64,000 nt of DNA from NCBI GenBank assembly GCA_012845835.1, contig JABAKD010000009.1:8707413-8771412 (forward strand), read 5' to 3'. Both the position numbers and the translations under genes were made by a program. Origin of the DNA: Undaria pinnatifida (lineage: Eukaryota; Sar; Phaeophyceae; Laminariales; Alariaceae). Below, piece by piece: positions 55,936 to 64,000 of this stretch. Position 1 is the first letter of the stretch. Every line of letters begins with the position of its first letter. Below the pieces are notes generated by a model. That model was not told the DNA's origin. It made no database searches and saw only the letters and a program-made list of their open reading frames with translations.

Positions 55936-57845
55936 GTTCGCGTCGACGCTTTTGTTCTTCGAGGCGCGGTTTTGATGTCGTGTGGCTGGCTGGCAGTTAG
56001 GGTACTGCCCTTCCCTTGTTGATCGAGACGACCATCATCGGCTTGCCGCCCACTCGCTTGTCGATGCGATTTTTTTCCTAGGTGTACGTGCTCGTCGACG
56101 TTCTCGTCGTCACGGTGCGGTTTGATGTGACTCGTCGTCACGGTGTGGTTTGATGTGACTCGCCGATTTTATCATACGTTTGGCAGTAACGGTGCGGTCT
56201 GTTTTCGCCCGGAAACATGCGGACCTTGGGAAGTTTCGAGTCAGAGTTATGCGAATAGCATGGAGCGTGCGCCTGCGGGGCTTTCAGGCCCTCGAATGAG
56301 AGCCGGTTTGAGGCATGGGGTGACTCCCCTCTGCTCGCGGCGAGATGGCGAGGGGTGGGGGGAGGGAGCGCACAGTGCTCCTAGATAAGGGGGAGAAAGC
56401 TTCCTTTACTTCCGTGACGGGATGGGAGTATTTTTAGTGTTCGTTGTTGTGGTTTGCACGTTTGCTGTCCAGCTTCGTTCTGTACATGGCGAATGGGGTT
56501 TGGCTTCCTTGCGTACGTGGCGAATGGGGTGTGAGTGTGTGCCCGGAGATGTGCGTGAGCGCAGCCAGGGTTAACACGGTCTCGACGGAGATGTTATCCA
56601 CTGTGGTGGTTTTGCGATGGCCGAGAGATGAGGCTAATGTGTTGTGTGTGTTGGTTATATTACACTTTTTCCCAGTGCTGTTTAACCAATACAGTTCTGG
56701 TTTCGGTTTCGACATATATCTCTGACTAGTAGCATTGATCTCCGGGGCACTCCCATCGCCACGGACCGATCTGGGAAATCAAGAACCTTCGAGCCTTGTT
56801 CACACAAGAAAAGTGAACGTGCCGGGAATTGAATCCACGCACCTCATGCTCAGAAGCGCAGGATCTTCTCACCAACCCGCCGCTGAAAAAATAAGGGTCC
56901 CTGTTCATAATATTTGTGGAGGAGGATGTGTTGCATCGGGTTATTTTCTAAGTTTTTTGGTGGACAGCTTCAGTGTGTTTGGACAGACGTTCTGTTGGTC
57001 TATCCGTCGAGAGCAAATAGCAAATATCGTTAGTGAAAGCGGTACCTCTGCATGTGCTTACGGTTCTGCACAGACGCCCCTCTACATCTACTGTACTGGT
57101 TCGGTTCGGACTCCTAATACCGTGTGGAGACCCTCTCGACTATACCGCTACGTTAATATGTGACACTATCGCCTGTTGCTGCTACGACGTGGCGATATCC
57201 CAAACTAGACCATACGATGAAGGACAGAGTACCTTCGCAATGTTCTAATCGGAAGCCCTGTGCGCAGTCTATGACGGATTGTAGATCGCAAGACTCGGAC
57301 TTCGAGCAACGGCTGTACGTCCACCAATCCCACGACAGCTGCTACGCTGTAGTATTAGGTGTTCTGTACGTCGATTCACGACGAGATGTCAAGTCGGAAA
57401 GTCTCTTGGACTCCCGTCCGATCGTACGGCGACAATCAGAACTTCGCGATCATTGTTGAAAGTTTGGTTGGTCGCCACATCTACGATGAACCGTAGAGTA
57501 ACAGTCTCGGGATTCTCAAGCAACTGGGGACACCATGCTGCATGTACTGTTGTTGTGGCTGCATGTACTGTTGTTGTGGGTAGGAGGTCTGCTGTTGTTT
57601 GTGATTTACGATAGACTAAACCTGAAGCGTCGGGGGCCCCATCCCATCGGTACGGCGGCAACTTCATCACGAAGCTCTGCAGTGCGTATTCAACACCGCG
57701 CATTCGGCTCGAAAACTGCGGTTGTTGTAGTTTCACTACGGTTGGCGCCGACTGCGGGAACTCGCCGAGACCGCTCTGCGGAGTACTGCCAAGATGGAAG
57801 ACTGTTCGAATAGCAACGGCAACTTCACCAACGCCACGAAGGGGC
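55936..57845. other. 3' flank of gene B and unassigned sequence
   Basis: 55936-56140 repeats parts of the preceding exon (GACGACCATCATCGGCTT again at 56028-56045). 56370-56570 matches the downstream flank of gene A. 57530-57580 has a direct repeat of CTGCATGTACTGTTGTTGTGG. No further gene is recognised. Confidence 0.5.
56819..56884 (-). tRNA. tRNA-derived SINE-like sequence
   Basis: The minus strand contains a tRNA-like A-box region (GTTGGTGAGAAGATCC), GCGCTTCTGAGCATGAGG and a B box GGATTCAATTCCCGG. The acceptor stem pairs imperfectly, so this looks like a tRNA-derived SINE head rather than a functional gene. Confidence 0.4.
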
Positions 57846-58137
57846 TCAGACAGGAATGTAGCCGATTTCCGAGACTTGTTCAAGAAGCTCGCCGTAGTCC
57901 TTCACGTAACACACCGCGACATCGACAAAACTAGCTTCATTTAGGGAAGGACCAGACCGGCCGAGGAAACGCCCGGCGCGGAGATCTACCGTGCGCTCCT
58001 TTATAAGCTTGGAGCGCAGGCTTCTCTCGACCAGGGGATCATTGGGTACGATAGGGCCAACGAGGACCTCTACACGGTTATTCTCTTGTATACGGAAAAG
58101 TCTGCGTCCCTCCCAGTTATTAAGCGCGAGGAAGACA
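57846..58137 (-). CDS. Unidentified open frame, possible terminal exon
   Basis: On the minus strand an AG acceptor (TTTCCAG, ending at 58138) is followed by 97 codons without a stop and without Met, ending in TGA at 57846-57848. The composition is protein-like: ALNNWEGRRLFRIQENN, VEVLVGPIVPNDPLVERSLR and ASFVDVAVCYVKDYGELLEQ. A second frame upstream (58330-58530, MADVEGQVAVYHQLNVL..) may belong to the same gene or relic. I do not recognise the family. Confidence 0.35.
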
Positions 58138-58759
58138 CTGGAAATATCAGGTGGCCAAGTTCAACAATATCTCCACGAACAGTCGTTCGTGCAACCATGG
58201 AGTGGCTGGTCAACTCAAGCATGCAGCCTGGCCAAGATCCGATTCGGACCACCATTTCATGGAAAACACTCTCGCGCGCTGTGAGCCGAGAAACTCTCAC
58301 GCGCTCTGAGCCCGAGAAGACACGCAAACCTATTTCCGACCAAAGACATTTGCGTCCAGGGGTTCATTGCGGGGTATAAGGACGTTAAGCTGGTGATATA
58401 CCGCGACCTGACCTTCGACATCGGCCATAATCAAAGCACACTCCCGATCGCATTTTGCGTCACCTGTACCCTGACTACTTCTACGCCACGATTGAGTACA
58501 GGGGGCAACAGCTGGTCCTGGCATCGTCACGACAGCTGAAACATCGGCCTGCTACAGCCGTGGCAAGCATGTACGAGTGCAACCGCCCAAATACCAAGAA
58601 CAAGAAAGGGCAAGGTCGGAGTCAAGGGTGCGGCGGGACAGAATTGGTTGTCTGTACACGGGACCACTTGTGTCAACGACGAGGACCATAGCTTCAAGAC
58701 AAAGACAAACAGGTAACAGCATACTGAAACAAGGCATTATTAAAAGTAACCCTCGTCGT

Positions 58760-58983
58760 GAACCAAAAAAACACCCCTATAGCTGACGCCCGTGGCGACC
58801 CGCTCTCCCAATCCAGTCGAACCCGTGTGGGGCACCCATAAACCGCTGCACTCCTCGTTGAGACGGTTAACCAACTCAAAAGATGGAAACTCGATAAAAA
58901 ACGTTTGAGCGAACCAAAGCAGAGCGGTGTCCCTGTGGCCGGCCTGTTTGGCAGCTCGGTAGGCGTAGACGCCTTCCGGCACG
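58760..58983 (-). pseudogene. Extra copy of the gene C last exon
   Basis: A tandem duplicate (unit about 223 bp) of the 3' part of the last gene C exon, encoding EGVYAYRAAKQAGHRDTALL then WFAQT. The stop present in the upstream copy is lost, so the frame runs on, and the hydrophobic start with its splice acceptor is missing. It is probably untranslated or a 3' UTR duplication. Confidence 0.75.
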
Positions 58984-59058
58984 TGAATTATTTAGACCAT
59001 AGCTGACACCTGTGGCGACCCGCTCTCCCAATTTAATCAAACCCGTGTGGGACACCCA

Positions 59059-62000
59059 TCAACCGCTGCCCTCCTTGTTGAGGCGGTTAACCAAACCAAT
59101 AGATGGGAACCCGATCAAAAACGTTTGAGCGAACCAAAGCAGAGCGGTGTCCCTGTGGTCGGCCTGTTTGGCAGCTCGGTAGGCGTAGACGCCTTCCAGC
59201 ACGTGAATTATATAGACCGCGAAGCACAAAGCGCGCACCGTCGATACTTGGCCAAGCAGCAAGAGCCCGACGTGTTCGGCTGGGGCAGCGAACGAGAGCG
59301 GGGTGGGGGCGCACGGACAGCAGTGTACGTGCAACGAAAAGCGACGCATGCTCAGATGCAGGGAAGGCACCGATCGACACCTATCCGAATCACGATGCAA
59401 ACAGAACGTTGCATCCTTCCGGGGGGTTCATAAGTATCAATGCAAGGCTTATGCGCGAGAAAAACCAACAGAGCAGTTGTGAGAGGTCGAAATAGAATCT
59501 ACTGCTGGGAATCATCGCAGAGCTAATTCATGCTACCGGTGCACTCTGATTCTTTGGGGGTATGTCGGCGTATGATACATGCTCTGCACTACCCACCGTT
59601 CGCACACAGCGATATCCCCCTGTTTATTGATCCCTAAGCGTAGAGGGCTTACCCGTTGAGCGAACGGTAGTGGGGTAGTGGAGTCACCGGTATGAAGACA
59701 AGTAAAAGATGTACAAATACATATGAAGTTGCTCCTAGCCAAGGCACAGCGCGGAGTGCGCTCGCCAGGAAGAAAAGGCGGCTAAATAGGAGTACTTCCC
59801 AAGGGTGGTCATGGGACGGGTTTGCTCGCCGCAGGCGGGAAATGTTTTGGGTCCCATTGTGTGCGTTATGGGATCCCGCGGTCAGAATATTACGGTCCCA
59901 CTTCAATGGGATGGGATGGGCCCACTTGGGTTGTGTGTGGGATGGGGATGGGACGGGAAGCTGGGACGCCTTTCATCAATGGGGACCACATGGGAATCCA
60001 CAAAAACCGAGATGGGATGGGATGGGATAATAATAATATGTCACACGGTGGGGGGACGCCGCTGGGACTGTGTCATTGGCAATGTGGGATTGTACGTAAG
60101 ATCCAGCACGGGACCACACGTCCCCAACAATCAACTCCGAACGAGAAGCAAACCATATACTGTACGGTAATTATTTGCAGGTTGTTGTCGTATTCTGCAT
60201 TCCCCAAGGATGAAGGGCTGCACCAAACAAAATGCACAATGCCCCCAAACCTAGCCACTCAACCCCAAACCCAACACAAGCAAGTAGACGAGAAATGAGA
60301 ATTGAAGGAACTAAGGTTTCGTCCCTCCGCTTCAGATGCTCTTGCTTGAGTCAGCTCTGACGTACTTCATCAAGTGGCCGCAGGTTACCTCGCGTTCTGG
60401 AAGCGTGTCTACCGCGGGAAGCGTTCTTTTCACCAGGCACTTGACGTTCTCGCCGGCCGCCGTTGGTGGCGTGAACTCCACTACATGCTTCCAAATCCCT
60501 GAGGTCTGGCTGTGTCTCCCTTTCCCAGCACCGACCAGTCGTACCGTAAGACCGCCTATCTGCAACATATCTGGCCGTACCGACACAGGCTGAGCTGGCT
60601 GTGCTGACACAGGCTGAGCAGCAGAGCCGCCGCCGCCGGTAGAGTCCGCCATGGGGCTGTGTGTGTGTTTCCCTGCTGCCTGTCCGCAGTGCGGATGAAC
60701 ATCGGAGATTTGAATATATATATATATAGGTATACATTATGAAATACTCCGTATATGACATCCCCCGAAGAAGATTCTATTGTAGTTTCAAAGACTCTTG
60801 TGTGTGCGTCCTGAAAGCTGCACATCATTCTATTTGTGGAAGGTATATGCTCTATTTGGATGGGTAAGTCTCTCGCCAAGAGTTCCCATGGGACGGGAGT
60901 AGCTGCGTTGACAGCGGGGTTGGGGCGGGAGTAGCTGTGCCAATGCTGGGATGGGAAGCAGGTGGGATGAGCGGAGATTTATCGGTTATGTGGGAGCAAG
61001 TGGGGTAGGAATTCGCGATGGATGGGAATGGGGTGGGATGGGCAGCACAAATATCACTGTGGGATTGCCGTCCCATCCCATCCCATCCCATCCCCGTCCC
61101 ACATGCCCGTCCCATTCAATCCCATGACCACCCTTGCAAACTTTCAGCCGAACTATACGTATTTCCATCATCCCGATGTCCCGCTATCATGTGGCCAACC
61201 TATCACTGGAAACCCCTACAATACTCAACCGTCATCATATCCGCATCATATCCAAGCATACAATCAACAGCCTCCCTGCTTCGTAACTGATACGGTATGA
61301 TGCTATATTGTCATATCATCAGGGTAAAACGATTCAACGAAAAATACCGTCAATCGATATTCTCCCAGCTCTACTGTGACGCGAAAGAAAGGTTGCAGCA
61401 CCATAGTCCTTGAAAAGAACTCCATAAATCTAGAGATACAATTCAGGGACAGTATCCAACATCAATCTTTGCGAACCTAAGATCTAAGTCGTAAATCCCA
61501 AGTCCAAAAACAAAAACTCAAAGCCGAAATCCATAGACCAAAAACTCAAATCTGAAATCCAAATTTCAAAAACTCGAAAACTCAAACATCGGCCCTATAA
61601 CCAGCACTCAGACTTCCTTATAAAACGGTTGTCAGCTCCATAGAATAGGGATTCCAACAAGTGTGATCGGACAGCAGTCTCAAAACTCACTTTCGAATTA
61701 GACAAATGCCTCCCGGCTGGGTACATCCTAAAAATCCATTCAGATTCCAAATGCTCAAATCCAGAGCAAAATAATGCCATACTAGACAACGCAATCGTGA
61801 AAAAGTAATATTTCAAAAGTCAAGGAACAGTTACTTGCCTCCCTAAATACCGTGCAATTTTAAAAGTACCAAAATCCAGCTCATATATGCAGAATAATCT
61901 GTCAAAAAAACATTCAAATCAGCTCGCGAAAAAGTTAGTCGCCCTCGGGCTCAGATGTGTCGAATTCGTCGACTTTGAGACCTTTTTCCTACTTAACGAG

Positions 62001-63687
62001 CCTTCATCCTCTTTAGTGGTCAAGCGAATCCTACCCAGCACAATCGGTAACAGGTGGGCGTGACCCCTCCTTGCAGGATAAAAACTAAACGATTTGGCTC
62101 AACTGGGTCTCATTACGGGGCTAGTTGAAAAAAAAAATATTATCGTGTTTGTTGATCCCTACGAAGCGTAGAGGATTTACCCGTTGAGCGAACAGTAGTG
62201 GGGTAGTGGAGTCACCGGTATGAAAATAAGTAAAAGACGAACATATATATATGAAGTTGCTTCGAGCCAAGGCGCAGCGTGGAGTGCGCTCGCCAGGAAG
62301 AAAAGACGGCTAAATAGGCGGAGTATCTCCACCATCCCGATATCCCGTTACCATGTGGCCAACCTATCACTGGAAACCCCTACAATACTCAACCGTCATC
62401 ATATCCGCATCATATCCAAGCATACAATCAACCGACCCCTTTCACGGTGGCACTAAAGCAGTGGCATCAAATTGGCTACTATTAATAAAGGGTGGTGGCG
62501 TCACTTGGGCGACACCATTTCACCGACAACTCACCGTTACTCGCAAGCGGTGCCAGAAAACTCGGACAAGGCCCACGGAAGCCCGCGAGGGTCAGCAACC
62601 AGATGCCCATAGGGTTGAAGATGCAGTAGCCGAGGCTTGGCCTGGGAACATGGTGCCTCGCCCATCCCTTACGTTTCAACGAATCCACGATGTTTTTCAA
62701 GGCCGTTGAGGGGTCGATGCTAGAAACGTTTACGGACGATCGAAAGCAGGCGAGGAGGTGCCAGAACGCACGTCGGAAGAGAAAAGCGCAGAAAATATGT
62801 CGGAGCGTAGGTTCGCTCGACGGTTTCGCTTACCCGTACAAACGAGAGGAACACCGGCCTATTCCGTCCCATGCCCAGAGGCTCGACGGACAGTAGTGGT
62901 GACAGTGCCACTTATTCCTGTCAGCCTTGCAATGCACCGTGGCATGCGTGTTCTATCTTCTTGGCGAACGCCGACCAAAATGTTGATATGGAAGCCCACC
63001 GCCAAAACGCGGAATAATCTTCGACCCACTACATCCTCCTCCACAAAAACTATTAATCGTTAACCTCACATTTTCAGTTACTCTACGTATGTACGTGTTC
63101 GGGGTGTACGCGTTCAGATAGGGGTGCCAAACAAGCGCCGCCAGAGAGGACGTCAGGCGCGTGGTGCAATACCAAACCGCATGACTCACATTGGCTTGTA
63201 TCCTAGATCTGTGCGGGCCCGGGCATCGCTGAAGGTTCGGCTGTCAGTGAGGCTCCGGACGTCTGCCCTGGTACACAAAGGTGCTGCCGTCAACCCCACC
63301 TATCAGGCGTGCATAAAGACATACGGGTAGACGCAATGAAATTGTTAGGGAAGAAGGCGACACGCCGGGGAAGGTTGCCACACGGCCCACCTTGCGATGT
63401 TCTCAGCGTTCTCGCCCAACCGCCGAAACACTCCGACGAGCATTCGCAGAAGGGGCGTGAAACAACCGCCGGGGCGTATTTCCCAGGAGGAGGAAGTGTT
63501 GTGTCCGCGTGTTCAGGGGCGTCTTCAGTAGTGCTCGGGGAGGCGGGGCTTACGCGCACGGCGCGAGTTACGAAAGCAGTGAGTTTGATGGACGGTGGAC
63601 ATTTCACCTTACACGCCACCTCCGCCATCCAAGCGGTACAAAGCGCCACCCTTGTCGGCAACCGTATGATCTTGGAAGTCGAGTAAC
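59059..63687 (-). CDS. Gene C (partial): third 3beta-HSD-like paralog
   Basis: Four C-terminal exons on the minus strand: 63608-63687 (STSKIIRLPTRVAL), 63190-63299 (LCTRADVRSLTDSRTFSDAR, DLGYKP), 62541-62719 (GWARHH.., LGYCIFNPMGIWLLTLAGF) and 59059-59279 (IIHVLEGVYAYRAAKQADHR, stop TGA). The first two have the same lengths (80, 110) and phases as in genes A and B; the others differ by whole codons (179, 221). Upstream exons, including the active site, lie beyond the right edge. It is more diverged than A is from B. The 3.3 kb last intron contains nested repeats. Confidence 0.75.
59800..61158. mobile_element. hAT-like element with GGGAT subterminal repeats
   Basis: CAAGGGTGGTCATGGGA begins at 59800 and its exact complement ends at 61136. 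GGGATGGGAC words crowd both ends. Flanks GTACTTCC (59792-59799) and GTATTTCC (61159-61166) correspond to the single GTATCTCC in the uninterrupted copy, an 8-bp target duplication with small changes. The right boundary then lies 22 bp beyond the inverted repeat, which is unusual. Confidence 0.65.
60332..60652 (-). CDS. 106-residue frame, possibly a BED zinc-finger exon
   Basis: Inside the hAT-like element, starting MADSTGGGG. SGIWKHVVEF, VKCLVKRTLP and CGHLMKYV are arranged like a BED finger (W..F, C, H), the N-terminal DNA-binding domain of hAT transposases. The second Cys and last His are not evident. This could be an exon of a decayed transposase; no catalytic part was found. Confidence 0.35.
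   Translation of the reverse strand: MADSTGGGGSAAQPVSAQPAQPVSVRPDMLQIGGLTVRLVGAGKGRHSQTSGIWKHVVEFTPPTAAGENVKCLVKRTLPAVDTLPEREVTCGHLMKYVRADSSKSI
62146..62432. repeat. Uninterrupted copy of the 59.6 kb element
   Basis: 287 bp from GTTTGTTGATCCCT to CATACAATCAAC. It aligns across the insertion point of the other copy and serves as its empty site. It lies in the last intron of gene C. Confidence 0.8.
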
Positions 63688-64000
63688 CTGACACCGGTGG
63701 GTCACGGGCATGCATTGAGGAACTGTTTGCTTCAAAAGATGCTGCTGCAGTGTAAAATCCAGCGTACGAATGGGCCAACGCTCACGTGATCGGGCGACAA
63801 AACCCAGGTGCAAAAAATGTACCAATATAACTGAAGACTTCTTCCAGTGATGCACGCCACGCGTTTGGCAACGAGTGAGACTGTTACCGCTCCGCAGCCA
63901 CTGCTTCTGTGGAAAGCACCGCTCTCTATCACCCGCTACGAAAAATCCTACACGCACCGTCTCCCCCTCTTTTCCACCCCTGAAGCAAGCGCTCACCGAG
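63688..64000. other. Intron of gene C at the window edge
   Basis: Minus-strand sequence upstream of the 80-bp exon (acceptor GTGTCAG). The preceding exon with the TDG-type motif is not within the window. Confidence 0.5.

Larger units (their letters stand above)
59622..61268. repeat. Dispersed element, copy interrupted by an insertion
   Basis: The first 175 bp (59622-59799, starting GTTTATTGATCCCTAAGCG) and last 110 bp (61159-61268, ending CATACAATCAAC) are contiguous in the copy at 62146-62432. This is therefore the same element split by an insertion. Confidence 0.75.

Overview
The window is nuclear eukaryotic DNA: genes are split into short exons by introns of about 0.3-7 kb, and more than nine tenths of the sequence is repeats, mobile-element remnants and simple-sequence DNA (CAG, CCCT, CCCA, ACT, poly-C). 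Gene texture and protein style suggest a stramenopile, perhaps a brown alga. That is inference; no rRNA, organelle or marker gene is present to prove it. There is no CRISPR array, bacterial operon or intact rRNA gene.

Layout. 1-20 kb: no host gene recognised; a satellite at the left edge, a pogo-like DNA transposon (3976-5955), families of 200-360 bp direct repeats, poly-C blocks and a large fold-back palindrome (about 18.9-20.07 kb). 21.4-24.5 kb: a decayed Ty3/gypsy-type element. Its integrase is preceded, where reverse transcriptase/RNase H would be expected, by a region reading as a C5-cytosine DNA methyltransferase. 24.9-28.3 kb: tRNA-like sequences and repeats.

28.3-64 kb: three paralogous genes (A, B, C here) of the extended short-chain dehydrogenase type, 3beta-hydroxysteroid dehydrogenase/isomerase-like, with a C-terminal membrane domain resembling DUF4499. 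A (minus, 28309-43413) and B (plus, 44608-55935) are divergent, with start codons about 1.2 kb apart. C (minus, 59059 to beyond the right edge) converges on B. Exon lengths and phases agree almost base for base: in A and B 83, 190, 84, 169/166, 175, 80, 110, 185 and 209 bp; in C 80, 110, 179 and 221 bp for the four exons seen. This, with many synonymous differences, argues for real, selected genes. A and B have lost the usual Tyr and Lys of the YxxxK active site and have altered nucleotide-binding glycines, so they may be non-catalytic.

The introns are packed with mobile elements: pogo-like elements with TA target duplications, a 170 bp TA-flanked MITE family, hAT-like elements with GGGTC or GGGAT subterminal repeats, and a non-LTR retrotransposon plus two truncated copies of its tail. 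Comparing paralogs gives near-exact insertion points for some. A 9-bp word, TACCAGGTA, recurs far more often than chance and is the insertion site of two pogo-like elements.
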